Origin: Deltaproteobacteria bacterium
GTDB taxonomy: Bacteria; Myxococcota; Kuafuiibacteriia; Kuafuiibacteriales; Kuafuiibacteriaceae
Length of the DNA: 64,000 bases
Direction of reading: 5' to 3'
Assembly: GCA_016703535.1 (NCBI GenBank)
Contig: JADJBV010000001.1
Coordinates: 4,578,001-4,642,000 of the forward strand
Made by a program: the position numbers and the translations under genes. Every line of letters starts with the position of its first letter. Position 1 is the stretch's first letter. The notes beneath the pieces were generated by a model, which had not been told where the DNA came from, ran no database searches, and worked only from the letters and a program-made list of their open reading frames with translations. This document shows, piece by piece, positions 36,060-45,621 of the stretch.

Positions 36060-37370
36060 TCAGTAGAGCACCGGCCACAACTCGGGCGGAGTGGTGGGCG
36101 GGAGGTTCGCCGAGATCACTTGGTTGACCGGCGCGAAGGTGACGGTGTTGCCGTTTTTGGTCAGGGTCCCGACCACCCAAAGTTCACCCCGATCGGCGGA
36201 GACGTATTGAGGCCCCACGGCCCCGGTCACCAGGCCGCCCTCATGCAGCAGCCGCAAAAACGCGCTGGCGCCTTGTCCACCGGCGTCGAAGACCGGCTCC
36301 ACCACCAAACCCCAAACCCCGTCCGCCGGATCCTCCAACGCCAGGGTCTCCGGGCCGTAGCCATCGCTGTCGTCGACCACCAGCCCCCCAAAAAGTGGTT
36401 GAGGGCTCCGCGCCGACAAGGAGGAGGCCAGGTCGCCGTAACGACCTGCGGGGCCGACCAGGTGCAGGTCCAGATCGGCCGCCGAGTCCCAGCTCAACAA
36501 CATGCGGTAACCTTTTTCAAAGCCCACGCCCGAAAACACCAGGGTCGAGCAGCGCGACTCACCAAGGCCGGAGCCCACGCCGGTCACCACCACCTCGACC
36601 CGATTTTGACCGGGGAACAAGGGCAGGCGCTCCAGATAAAAGGCCGAGTCGGAGTTGATCGGCAAACGACCGTCAAAGAGCGCACCCCGAGGGCCGTGGA
36701 TGCGCCACACGGCGCTGCGCACCAGGGGGGTCACGTTGCCGGCCAAGGCCCCCAACTCGAGGCCGGGTGCACTTTCGGAGGAAGAGGGCCGAGTGATGGT
36801 GATCTGCGCGCAGCCGGGGCACGGCACCTCGAAGTCGATCACCGACCGTTGTTCACTCCCGTCCACTGAAGCGGAGACGTCCAAGGTGTGGAGCCCCGGA
36901 TCGACGACCAGGTCATCGATGACGAAGGGCAACACCGAAAACTCGCCGGGCGTCGGGTTGTCCAAGGTCAAGGTCCGTTGCCCGCCCCCACCACACCCTT
37001 CGCGCATCCGGCTGTTGGCCCGGACCACGATCCGATCGGCGGCCGACTGGACCTCCCCCGAAACTCGGATCCGCCGGGTGCCTTCGGGATAAATGGCGTC
37101 GACCTCGGGCTCCAGCACGCGCAGACGCGGCGGGCGCGACTGGACGCGGCAACGACCTTCGTTGGTGCAGATGGCCCGAGACGCGTTGGATTCCGGTTGT
37201 TCGCAGTCGGCGGACACCGTGCAGTCACGGACGCAGCTGCCTTGGGCCCGGCCGGCGGTCGGCACGTCGAGGATGCAGTAGTAGCCGATGGGGCAGTCCT
37301 CTTGCAGGCGACAAGGAGGACCACCGCAGCCCCAAACCAGCAGCAAAAGACCGAGGAGGAACGATCGCAT
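36060..37370 (-). CDS. Lipoprotein with DUF2135/YfaP-like C-terminal domain
   Basis: 436 residues from the ATG at 37370, which opens a lipoprotein signal (LLGLLLLVWGC). The N-terminal 70 residues are Cys-rich (CRLQEDCPIGYYC...CVRDCTVSADC), an EGF-like arrangement common in myxobacterial lipoproteins. Two Ig-like stretches follow. About residues 285-375 carry LSWDSAADLDLHLVGPAGRY and GYGPETLALEDPADGVW, matching DUF2135/YfaP-type domains. Its start is 13 bp after the stop of the ASH/vWA lipoprotein gene, so the pair forms an operon on the minus strand. Probably a surface-exposed adhesive or structural lipoprotein. Confidence 0.8.
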   Translation of the reverse strand: MRSFLLGLLLLVWGCGGPPCRLQEDCPIGYYCILDVPTAGRAQGSCVRDCTVSADCEQPESNASRAICTNEGRCRVQSRPPRLRVLEPEVDAIYPEGTRRIRVSGEVQSAADRIVVRANSRMREGCGGGGQRTLTLDNPTPGEFSVLPFVIDDLVVDPGLHTLDVSASVDGSEQRSVIDFEVPCPGCAQITITRPSSSESAPGLELGALAGNVTPLVRSAVWRIHGPRGALFDGRLPINSDSAFYLERLPLFPGQNRVEVVVTGVGSGLGESRCSTLVFSGVGFEKGYRMLLSWDSAADLDLHLVGPAGRYGDLASSLSARSPQPLFGGLVVDDSDGYGPETLALEDPADGVWGLVVEPVFDAGGQGASAFLRLLHEGGLVTGAVGPQYVSADRGELWVVGTLTKNGNTVTFAPVNQVISANLPPTTPPELWPVLY

Positions 37371-37383
37371 GACGGTGATGGGC

Positions 37384-40224
37384 TCAGCAGGTCGGACGGT
37401 ATTCGATGGTGATCGTCGCCCCGTCGCTGGGCGCAGTCCCAAAGACCACCGCCTTCCGCGTCGGGTCGTAGGTCCAGGAACCCGCAGGCGCAGGGACGCC
37501 GTTGACCGTCACGATGATCGGGACGGTCTGGTCGGCGGCGCTCGACAAGACGAAGACGTTGCGCAGACCAAAAACCGCGTTGCCGATGGAGGCCAAGGTG
37601 GTGGCCCAGTCGCTGCAGATCGACTCGCTGATGCCGCCGGTCAGGCTCAAAAACGAGAGGTAGCGAGGGGCCGACGCCGCCGAGCCACCCTGGGCGTCGA
37701 AGCAACCGCTCGCTTCGCCGGTCACCGCGGCGGTCAAATATCCTCGGCCCGAATAGCGGTTGTGGATCTCTCCGAAATAGAAGGTCTCGAGGGCCGGAGA
37801 AGAGTCGTCTTCGTCGCTGACGATCACCACCACCAAGGTCGCATCGGCGCGGAAGAGCTGAGCGTTGGGCGAGACCCCTTGATCCGCGAGGCTGAGGGCA
37901 CCCGCCATCGCCTCCAGGCCCTGTTCGATCCCGGAGCCTGAGGTGCCGACGTTGACCTGCACCGCGAAGTTCGCCTCCAAAGACGGCGTCGAGGCATTCA
38001 GCACTGGGCCCCGCAAGGTGCCCGCCGACGGGAAGGTGGTGGTGGTCGTGACCCCGATCTGAAAGTCGACCGAACGAAGGGAGGCCTGCTGGATGAAGTT
38101 GCTGAAGTTGGTGGCCAAGGCGACCTGGTCGTCGCCCATCGAGCAGCTGTCGTCGACCACGAACAAGACGTCGACCTTGTCGTTGCGGCTTTGGCTGTAG
38201 ACATCGGTGGTGTTCTGGTTGACCAGGCCCCGGCCCCGCAACGGGACCACGAAGGTGTAAAGCGCCTCGGGGACGACGATCTCGATCTCCCCCAAGTCGT
38301 CGCCGGCGTCGTTGGTCAGGTAGTCGACGCCGACCGGAAAGGTGGCGCCGGAAACGACGGTAGCGGGGAGCGGCGGGCCGATCACCAGCTGAAAGTCGGG
38401 GCTGCCGGTGAGGGTGACTGAAGCGACGTTCGCCGAGGTTGTCCCCAGGTTGTAGAGCGAAGTGAACTGGCGGCTGGCGGCGCACCCCACGGCCAGGCCG
38501 CCAAAGTCCAACATCGGAGGCGCCACGAAGATCCGACTGTCCTGCTTGGCTGTGCCCGAGAGGGACAAGTGCCGCTCCGGGAAGACCAGGTCGTCGGTGA
38601 GCAGGGTCAGGTTACCCTTCGACTCCACCCGGGAGACCGGCGCGTATTCGAGCTCGATGGTCAAGGATTGGCCGGGGGCCAGCGCGGCCGGCCACGGCGT
38701 GCCCACCACGGAAAACGCGGGATCGACGGGCACCCGAAAGGACCCGCTCAAGAAGGTGCAGAGGGAGTTGCCGACGTTGCTGATCACCGCCGAACGCCGC
38801 CGCGAGTGCCCCACCGGCAAAGCGCCGAAGGTGATGCGCTCGGGGGCCACGGTGATCTCGCAGGTCGAGTCGGCCATGCCGCCGGTCACCGGGACCTCGA
38901 CGTTGCTGGAGGCCGGATCGTCGGTGGTGATGCTGATGGTGCCGCGATATTCACCGACCTGGGTCGGGTTGAAGAGCACCTCCAGCGGCAAAGATTCGCC
39001 CCGGCCGAGGCGCGCCGGGAGCCCCGGCAAAGGAGCCAGGCCCAACTCGGCGGCGCCGGTGTAGCCCACGGTCAAGACCCGGACCTCCGAGGAGCCCGAG
39101 TTGACCAACAAGATGCCCCGTCGATAGTTGCCGGCGGCACGTTCGACGCCGAAGTTGATGGGGTTGGGCAAGACCTCGAAGCGGGGGCCCGCCCCTCGCC
39201 CGATCAAGGAAGCGCGGATCTCGGGTGAGGTGGGATCAGAGCTGATCACCACCACCTCGGCGGTCGATTCGACGGCCGAGCTGGGCGTAAAGGTCACGTT
39301 GATCGCGGCCGCGTCCCCGGGGGCCAGCGTAAAGGGCAGCCCCCGAGGCGGCGTCGCTTCCCACTCGGCGCCACCGGCCCGTCGGATGTCCCGGACCTCG
39401 ATCGGTTCACTGCCGGTGTTGCGCGCCACCAGCTGTTGGGTGCGGCTCTCTCCGATACCTTGATCACCGAAGTCCAAAGCCGGCGGCTCGAGCACCAGCG
39501 ACGGTTGGCTGGCCGAGGCCGTGACCTCCACCTCCAGGCCACAACGTTCTCCACACAACTCGAAGCGGATCACGCCCGGATCGGGGCCGACCGCCAAGGG
39601 CCGGTAGTTGAGGTCGTAGATCACCTGCCGACGGGCCTCGACGCCGAAGTTCACCGGTTGATCGAAGGTCGTCAGGGTGCTGAGCGCCCAGTGCTCCGGC
39701 CGATCGAAGCCTTCGGTCACCAGCCGCCCGGAGATCGGCGCCAGCCCCAGGTTGTCGAGGACCAGCTCAGCGCCCCGTTGAGCGCCCACCGAAGTTTCGG
39801 AGAAGTCGACGGTCGGGGGCCGCAGGTTGACCGAACCCGCCACCCCTTTGCCGCTCAGCCGCACCGACTCGGTCGGGCGATTGGGCACGTTGGTGGTGAA
39901 GCTCAAGCTGCTGGCTTGGGGTTCGTCGTTGATCGGACGAAAGCCGACGTCGAGGACGACCTGATCGCCGGGCCGCACCGTCAAGCTGCCGTGGCGTACG
40001 AAGAAGGGGCTCATCGCATCGGGGTTGCCGAGGATCAAATCCGCCGAACCTTGGTTGGAGATCCGCACCGTCAGCCGTTTGGTCCAGCCGACCGCCACCT
40101 CACCAAAGTCCAACTCGGTCGGCGAATATTCGATGGTCGGCTCGACTCGGCCGAGGACATCGCCGCCCCCGCAGTCGCATCCGAAGAGCAGCGTGGCCAG
40201 GAGGACCCACCGTTGGCGAGGCAT
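37384..40224 (-). CDS. Lipoprotein with ASH/Hydin-type Ig repeats and a vWA domain
   Basis: 946 residues. The ATG at 40224 opens a lipoprotein signal (LLATLLFGCDC). Roughly six Ig-like repeats of about 100 residues cover 25-640; each begins with a P.xLDFG.(V/L)xVG block (TELDFGEVAVGWTKR, PALDFGDQGIGESRT, MLDFGGLAVGC), the ASPM-SPD2-Hydin/choice-of-anchor D fold. Residues about 660-870 form a vWA-type domain with the MIDAS start DVLFVVDDSCSM, though the usual DxSxS reads DDSCS. It is a probable cell-surface adhesion or assembly protein. A TATCAT hexamer lies 6 nt before the start. Confidence 0.87.
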   Translation of the reverse strand: MPRQRWVLLATLLFGCDCGGGDVLGRVEPTIEYSPTELDFGEVAVGWTKRLTVRISNQGSADLILGNPDAMSPFFVRHGSLTVRPGDQVVLDVGFRPINDEPQASSLSFTTNVPNRPTESVRLSGKGVAGSVNLRPPTVDFSETSVGAQRGAELVLDNLGLAPISGRLVTEGFDRPEHWALSTLTTFDQPVNFGVEARRQVIYDLNYRPLAVGPDPGVIRFELCGERCGLEVEVTASASQPSLVLEPPALDFGDQGIGESRTQQLVARNTGSEPIEVRDIRRAGGAEWEATPPRGLPFTLAPGDAAAINVTFTPSSAVESTAEVVVISSDPTSPEIRASLIGRGAGPRFEVLPNPINFGVERAAGNYRRGILLVNSGSSEVRVLTVGYTGAAELGLAPLPGLPARLGRGESLPLEVLFNPTQVGEYRGTISITTDDPASSNVEVPVTGGMADSTCEITVAPERITFGALPVGHSRRRSAVISNVGNSLCTFLSGSFRVPVDPAFSVVGTPWPAALAPGQSLTIELEYAPVSRVESKGNLTLLTDDLVFPERHLSLSGTAKQDSRIFVAPPMLDFGGLAVGCAASRQFTSLYNLGTTSANVASVTLTGSPDFQLVIGPPLPATVVSGATFPVGVDYLTNDAGDDLGEIEIVVPEALYTFVVPLRGRGLVNQNTTDVYSQSRNDKVDVLFVVDDSCSMGDDQVALATNFSNFIQQASLRSVDFQIGVTTTTTFPSAGTLRGPVLNASTPSLEANFAVQVNVGTSGSGIEQGLEAMAGALSLADQGVSPNAQLFRADATLVVVIVSDEDDSSPALETFYFGEIHNRYSGRGYLTAAVTGEASGCFDAQGGSAASAPRYLSFLSLTGGISESICSDWATTLASIGNAVFGLRNVFVLSSAADQTVPIIVTVNGVPAPAGSWTYDPTRKAVVFGTAPSDGATITIEYRPTC

Positions 40225-40230
40225 CGGCGG

Positions 40231-40236
40231 ATGATA
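40231..40236 (-). promoter_or_regulatory. Candidate -10 hexamer TATCAT, 6 nt before ATG
   Basis: TANNNT type on the minus strand, close to the TATAAT consensus, preceding the ASH/vWA lipoprotein gene. Confidence 0.5.
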
Positions 40237-40274
40237 ACAGCCCTGGCCCCGGCGACCGAGGGTGTGTTCCAACC

Positions 40275-41438
40275 CTACATCAGGCGCTGGGCCCGAGCCG
40301 CCAGCCCGGCCGCGTCCAGGCGCTCCAAGAAGACCTCGAGCACGTCCTCTTTGCGGACCAGGACCTCGTAGCCGCCGCCCTTGATGATCAGGCGATCGAC
40401 CTTGGGGCTGAGGTCACGGACCCGCTCGAAGAAGACCTGGGTCGGGCGGATCAGCGGCATCAGGTCTTCGGTCGATGAGCAGCACGCCTCGACCGTAATC
40501 CGCAGCGCGTGATGATCGCCGTCGGTGCGGATCACGACCTCGGTCGTCAGATCCTTTTTGGTCGCCTTCAAGAGCGGGAGGAGGACGTTGAGGCCCTCCT
40601 GATAGGGCGCCGGGTTGACCGGGGCGTAACGGGCCGGCAACCCCTTCAGCAGGCTGAGTGGGTGATTGACCGGGCCGGAGGCCACCGCGGGAGGCGGCGG
40701 CGCGGCGGCGGGGGGCGGAGCGCTGGGAGGCGGCGCGGGCGGCGGGGGGCTGATGGGCGGCGGCACCGCAAGGGGATCGGCCGCCGCGACCACCGCAGCG
40801 CTGGAGCCCTGGCCCTTGGCGAAGGCCATCAGGGGCGCCAGACCGGGGTAGTCGCTGGCCGCCAAACAACGGGACCAACGATCCAGGGCCCGGGCTTGTT
40901 CGGCGTGGGCCGAGTCCTTGCGGACCCCATCCCCCGCGGCCGCGGCCACCATCTCCACCTGGTAGAGGCGGCCCGCCAGCTTGATGTCCCGGTCACAAGA
41001 ACCGCCACCCTCGAGGCTGACGTCGTTGGCCAACAACAAGCCGCGCTCCAGGTGCGGCAACGCGGCGGCGGGTCGGTTGCGCAACAACTCGGCCCGGGCC
41101 AGCTGATCATAGAGGAACAAGCGCAGGCGCTCGACCTGGGCGGGCGGTGAAGCCGCCGCCGAAAGTTCACTCTGGATCGAAGCGAGCAGAGCCGCCCCCT
41201 CTTCGACTTGGCCCACGCCCAACATCGCCGCGGCCCGCCAGGTCCGGTACCAGACCGCGTCCCTCGATTTTTGGTTCTGGGACTCGAAGGCCGCCGCCCG
41301 ATCCAACACCGCCCCCCAACGTTCTTCGACCGCGGCGGGCGCGAGCTCTTGCTCCCGGGTCAGGTGGGGCGCCAACGACAAGCGACCTTGGCAAGCGACC
41401 AAGGCCAAAGGGATCAGCAAAAAATGAACGCGAGACAT
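40275..41438 (-). CDS. Lipoprotein with Pro-rich linker, uncharacterised
   Basis: 387 residues. The ATG at 41438 overlaps the upstream TPR lipoprotein stop (TGATG), so the two are co-translated. A lipobox LVAC follows a 15-residue hydrophobic segment. Residues 30-205 are helical with TPR-like composition (LLFLYDQLARAELLRNRPAAALPHL pattern). A Pro/Ala linker at about 225-255 leads to a C-terminal alpha/beta region (TEVVIRTDGDHHALRITVEAC, VDRLIIKGGGYEVLV). No domain is recognised. It probably works with its upstream partner in the envelope. Confidence 0.75.
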   Translation of the reverse strand: MSRVHFLLIPLALVACQGRLSLAPHLTREQELAPAAVEERWGAVLDRAAAFESQNQKSRDAVWYRTWRAAAMLGVGQVEEGAALLASIQSELSAAASPPAQVERLRLFLYDQLARAELLRNRPAAALPHLERGLLLANDVSLEGGGSCDRDIKLAGRLYQVEMVAAAAGDGVRKDSAHAEQARALDRWSRCLAASDYPGLAPLMAFAKGQGSSAAVVAAADPLAVPPPISPPPPAPPPSAPPPAAAPPPPAVASGPVNHPLSLLKGLPARYAPVNPAPYQEGLNVLLPLLKATKKDLTTEVVIRTDGDHHALRITVEACCSSTEDLMPLIRPTQVFFERVRDLSPKVDRLIIKGGGYEVLVRKEDVLEVFLERLDAAGLAARAQRLM

Positions 41439-43879
41439 CACCGGAACCGGACCGTCACGTAACGTTCGAGCTCGCGCAAGGCCCCTCTCTCCGCTTCCGG
41501 CAGAGAGTCGCTCCCGACCAGGTTGGCGTACCAACGGGCCGCCCCTTCGGCGTCGTCTTTGGCGATGGCCTCTTGGGCCTCGAGGGCCCGCCACCCCTTG
41601 AGACGATCGGCGTGTTCCTTGAGGCCACTGGAGACACCTTTGGCCACGCCCCCGATCAGCTCACCGAGCACTCGCCCCTCTGGCAAGCCAGCTTGCAATT
41701 CGTCTTTGGGGATCGAGCTGGGATCAAAGCCCGACTCGGCCACCGACTCGGCCAAGACCTTGCCGTGGAGCTTGAGTTGCCAGCGGACCTTGAGGGCCCC
41801 GCCCTTGGCCACCGGACGACAGGCGACCACCGTCGGCACCAGCTCGAAGGCCGGCGCAGCCCGTTCGCCCTTCTCCACTTGGGTCACCGCCTCGTGGGCC
41901 AAGTAACTTACGCCGAGGCCCGGAGACCGAGTGAGGTACAGGGCCAGCCGATCCCGCAGCGTCTTTTCGGCGCCCGGGCAGGCCGCCCCCAAGGCCGGAT
42001 CTCGCAGAGCGTTGGCCACGAAGGCCTCGGGCGCATCACCGGCTTGGAGCCGCGAGCGCAAGGTGTCGAGCTGTAGAGTCGCCACCGGGTGACCGGGCTC
42101 CAGCTCGTTGACCCGCCGAAAGTACACGAAGGCCGCGCCGACTCGACCGGCCGCGGCGTGGGCCTCACCGGCGGCCAAAGCGGCCTCCACCAGCTGGACC
42201 TTCAGGGCGGCGATCCCTGCCTGCGCGTCCGGATCGTCGGGGGCCAAGGTCAAGATCGCCCGGTAGGCGCCGGCCGCCCGGGTGGCGTCTTGGGCCGAAC
42301 GGGCATCGGCCGCGTCCCGGCGCAGCTCCACCAAGCGGAACACCGCGGCCACGTTTTGGCCGACCCGGGCCAGCTGCGAACGTCCGTTTTTTTGCACCAG
42401 CTCGTGGAAGGTCCGATGGGCGGTCTCCCACTCGCCCTTCTCCAGGGCTTCGGTGCCCGCGCGCAACGGCTTGGCGAGATCGGCCGGCGGTTGACTGACC
42501 TCCAGGGCCGTCCGCACCAACCGAGCCGACTCGACCCGATCGCCACCTTGGGCCTTGGCCTCGGCCCGCTCGAGCAAGGTCGAGAAGGCCCGTTTGGTCA
42601 GGCCCTTGACGGTGCCGTCGTAGCCGCTCAGCTTGCTGGCAAAAGGTTCGAGCTCTTTGATGGCCACCAAGGCGCCGGCCGGATCGCTGTCGGCCAAGGC
42701 CCGAGCTTTTTCGTAGGCGGCGCCCGCTTGGGCCTTGATCACCACCTCGGCCGCGGGGGCGTAGGCCAAACTTTTGGCCCCGGGATCCAGGGTGGAGAGT
42801 CGAGTGGCAGCGGCGCCGGGGCGGCCGGCCTCCAACAACGACTGGGTCGCGCGCAGGGCCTCAAGGGCAGCGATGGGCCCGTCGGTGTGCTCCAAGCACA
42901 ACGCCAACTCCGCGACCCCTTTGTCCTGGAGGCCGCGCTCGACGTAAGCCAGAGCCCGGGCCGCCTTGGCCGCGGCGCTCTTTTGCCGGGCCTCGAGGGC
43001 CTTTTGGGTGGTGTCGGCCGGCGCGCCGGCGCGAGTGGTGAGCGGGCTGTAGATGTCGGCCGCCTCTTCCCACTTGCCGAGTTTGGCCATGGTCTCGGCC
43101 TGCTCGAGCTGCTCCATGATCGGCCCGGCGCCGCGTTTGGCGTTGGCCATCTTCCGGGTCAAAGCGCTGGAGCGTTTCACCGTCGCGGCCTGTTCGTAGG
43201 CTTGGTAGGCCCCGATCGCGTCGCCGGCCTCCGCCTTCTGATCACCAAGCGCCTCCAAGTGTCGGGCGCTGACGTGTTGATAACGAGGGCTGGTGAACAC
43301 CGGCTGGTCCGGCGCAATTTGTCTTGCGACCTCGTACTCCTTGAACGCTTCGGCGTAGGCCTCGGCGTCGGCGTAGGTCGCGGCCAAACGGAGGTGATAA
43401 GCGATGGCCTGGTCTTTGGCCTGGGCCAAGGTCGAGGCGATCACCGGGTCGTTCGGGCGCAGGGCCGCCAGCTTTTGAGCGGCGCGATAGTAGTCGACGG
43501 GATCGGCGCGCCGCGCCAACAGGTTGGCCAGCTGGGCCCGAGCCTTCCACTCGTCGTTGCCGGGTTGATAACGGGCCGCTTCGTTCCAGCTCTTTTCGGC
43601 CGCCGCGTGATCGCCCCGGGCTTCCGCCGCCAACGCGTCGTCCCGGTGCCGGGTCGCGACCCGGTTGCGCGCGTTCTCCAGCGCCGCTTGGTACTCGGGC
43701 TTGTTGGGATCCCGCTCCGCCGCCTCTTGATAGGCCCGGATCGCGTCGTCGGTGTCGCCCTTGGCCATCGCCTTTTCGCCCCGCGAAAACGAGGACCGAG
43801 CCTGAAAGGCTGCGCAGCCGGTGAGGCCCGAAGTGCAGATGACCGCGGCGAACGCCGCCCGAAGGAAGTACAAACGCAT
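41438..43879 (-). CDS. TPR-repeat lipoprotein
   Basis: 813 residues with a clear lipobox (TSGLTGCAAF). The first 300 residues are TPR units (AMAKGDTDDAIRAYQEAAER, AEARGDHAAAEKSWNEAARY, LGKWEEAADIYSPL); helical repeats continue to about 640. The last 170 residues differ, with beta-like stretches (RWQLKLHGKVLAES). TPR lipoproteins of this kind often scaffold envelope complexes in Myxococcota. The next lipoprotein gene is coupled by TGATG. Confidence 0.83.
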   Translation of the reverse strand: MRLYFLRAAFAAVICTSGLTGCAAFQARSSFSRGEKAMAKGDTDDAIRAYQEAAERDPNKPEYQAALENARNRVATRHRDDALAAEARGDHAAAEKSWNEAARYQPGNDEWKARAQLANLLARRADPVDYYRAAQKLAALRPNDPVIASTLAQAKDQAIAYHLRLAATYADAEAYAEAFKEYEVARQIAPDQPVFTSPRYQHVSARHLEALGDQKAEAGDAIGAYQAYEQAATVKRSSALTRKMANAKRGAGPIMEQLEQAETMAKLGKWEEAADIYSPLTTRAGAPADTTQKALEARQKSAAAKAARALAYVERGLQDKGVAELALCLEHTDGPIAALEALRATQSLLEAGRPGAAATRLSTLDPGAKSLAYAPAAEVVIKAQAGAAYEKARALADSDPAGALVAIKELEPFASKLSGYDGTVKGLTKRAFSTLLERAEAKAQGGDRVESARLVRTALEVSQPPADLAKPLRAGTEALEKGEWETAHRTFHELVQKNGRSQLARVGQNVAAVFRLVELRRDAADARSAQDATRAAGAYRAILTLAPDDPDAQAGIAALKVQLVEAALAAGEAHAAAGRVGAAFVYFRRVNELEPGHPVATLQLDTLRSRLQAGDAPEAFVANALRDPALGAACPGAEKTLRDRLALYLTRSPGLGVSYLAHEAVTQVEKGERAAPAFELVPTVVACRPVAKGGALKVRWQLKLHGKVLAESVAESGFDPSSIPKDELQAGLPEGRVLGELIGGVAKGVSSGLKEHADRLKGWRALEAQEAIAKDDAEGAARWYANLVGSDSLPEAERGALRELERYVTVRFR
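41683..41696. repeat. GCAAGNNNNCTTGC palindrome, spacer CCAG
   Basis: Inside the TPR lipoprotein gene, encoding L-Q-A-G-L-P. Confidence 0.9.
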
Positions 43880-43910
43880 CGGTGCAAATCCCCTAAACCA
43901 AGCGGTCCAG

Positions 43911-43933
43911 CCCGCAAACCGACAACCTGCGGG
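43911..43933. terminator. Weak hairpin CCCGCA-N11-TGCGGG after GT39 gene
   Basis: A 6-bp stem about 50 bp past the stop of the minus-strand glycosyltransferase gene, without a T-tract. Confidence 0.25.
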
Positions 43934-43983
43934 TGCGGCGGATCACTTCAGCCTACGCATGCCCCAGGTGAACCTTCCCGGTC

Positions 43984-45621
43984 CTACGGAGGTTGGCTGG
44001 AGGCCCCCTCGCGATAGAGCTGAACGAGCGTCACGTTGTCCTGATAAACGCCCGAGATCGGCCGGGTCCCGAAGAGGCCCCAGGTCTCTGACGCCTTCTC
44101 GGCATGTTCCGGTTGCTCAAAGATCACGCTGACCTGGCTCTGCTTCGGTTCGTTCGCGTAGCTGATCGGGGCCGGGAAGACCCCCTCCCGACGGTACATC
44201 CGGTAGGCGTCGTAGTTGGTCCGGTTGAAGAAGACCCGGGTCTGCTGGGGCGGCAGCCGGGTCCCAAAGTCCGGGTAGAGAGGATAGGCGAGGCCCCCCC
44301 AAAAGCCCCGCTGCATGCCGAGCTCGGCCCCGCCCCGGAAGCCGCCGGCCAACTCGTTGTAGTAGCCGATGCCGTTGGGGTGGCTGTGGATCGAGCCCAT
44401 GATCCCCGGCCCGAGCATCAAGGCCGAGATCAAGGCGTAGGCCGGGCGCCGTTGGGTGTCGGTGCTGCGGAAGGCCTGGACCGCCTCGAAGGCGGTGCGC
44501 GCCGCCAGGATCGAGAGGGTGGGCAGCGCGTTGTACCAGTGCTTGACGCCGCCGAAGATCGGCGTGTTCGGCATGGCGATCAGGAAGATGGGGATGAAGG
44601 TCGCGGCGAGCAGGAGCGCGTCGCTGAGTGAACGCCGAAACAACAGGCGCAACAGGCCGACTAGGAAACCCAAAGCGCCCAGCCAAACCAAAGGTGAAGG
44701 GGCGGTGTACCAGGTCATCACCACCGGGAAGGACCAAGGGAACGGCGGCTCCACCCACAAACGCCCCAGGTACAAGATCGGGTAGTGCTCGTGGTGAAGG
44801 TGAAAGCCGATGTATTGGCCGATGCGCAAGAAGGTGTCGTGCCAAAGCCAAGGCCACACCGCGATCAACACCAACGGTCCGATCAAGGCGCAGGCCACCA
44901 ACACCCGAGGGACCTGGGGCAACCTCAGATCGCGCCCCCCCGAAGGGCCGGTTGCGAGCGCAAAACGGATCGGAGTCGGCGGCGCCACCCACCAGAGGAA
45001 CACGAACACCGCCGGCAAAAAGAGCACGTTGAGTTTGGTGGCCAAACCCAAGCCAAAGACCAAGCCGGCCACGATCGCGGCGCGATTGGCCCGCTCCGGT
45101 GGCGCGATCAAGGCCCGATGAAAGGCCCAGAGGCTGAAGGTCCACATCGCGGTGATCGGCACGTCGAAGCAGGCCAGGTGGGCGTCGTAGAAATAACGGG
45201 GCATCGTCGCCACCAACAGGGCGGCCAACACGCCGACGCCCTTCCCCACCAGGTCCCGGCCCAGCAAGTAAGTGGCGATCATCGACAGCCCACCGAACAA
45301 AAAGCCGGTGGCCCGAAAACCTTGGGCCGGTTTGGCGAGGCCCAACCACTCGCTGAGCACGTGAAAGGTGATGCCTTGGGTCAACTTCACCAGCGGTGGA
45401 TGTTCGGTGTTGTAGCTGAAGAAGCGGCGGATCTCGGCGTCGCTGAAGGCCTCGAAAAAACGACTGGAGAAGAGCACGCCCCACCAGCCGGCGTATTCTT
45501 CGGCGGCCTTGAAGTAATAACCTTCGTCCCGGGTGTAGCCCACGGTCGGGGCGGTCACCCACAAGATCACGAAGTAGGCGGCGGCCAACAGCAGCACCAG
45601 GTGCCCGGTCTTGAGCTTCAC
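43984..45621 (-). CDS. GT39/ArnT-like membrane glycosyltransferase
   Basis: 545 residues from GTG at 45621, which overlaps the upstream stop (GTGA). The N-terminal membrane helix is followed by TRDEGYYFKAAEEY with the Asp-Glu pair (D32-E33) of the PMT/ArnT superfamily catalytic loop, then NTEHPPLVKL. About ten further hydrophobic segments and a periplasmic C-terminal region follow. These enzymes transfer a sugar from a polyprenyl phosphate to protein or lipid on the outer face of the inner membrane. Donor and acceptor are unknown. Confidence 0.85.
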   Translation of the reverse strand: MKLKTGHLVLLLAAAYFVILWVTAPTVGYTRDEGYYFKAAEEYAGWWGVLFSSRFFEAFSDAEIRRFFSYNTEHPPLVKLTQGITFHVLSEWLGLAKPAQGFRATGFLFGGLSMIATYLLGRDLVGKGVGVLAALLVATMPRYFYDAHLACFDVPITAMWTFSLWAFHRALIAPPERANRAAIVAGLVFGLGLATKLNVLFLPAVFVFLWWVAPPTPIRFALATGPSGGRDLRLPQVPRVLVACALIGPLVLIAVWPWLWHDTFLRIGQYIGFHLHHEHYPILYLGRLWVEPPFPWSFPVVMTWYTAPSPLVWLGALGFLVGLLRLLFRRSLSDALLLAATFIPIFLIAMPNTPIFGGVKHWYNALPTLSILAARTAFEAVQAFRSTDTQRRPAYALISALMLGPGIMGSIHSHPNGIGYYNELAGGFRGGAELGMQRGFWGGLAYPLYPDFGTRLPPQQTRVFFNRTNYDAYRMYRREGVFPAPISYANEPKQSQVSVIFEQPEHAEKASETWGLFGTRPISGVYQDNVTLVQLYREGASSQPP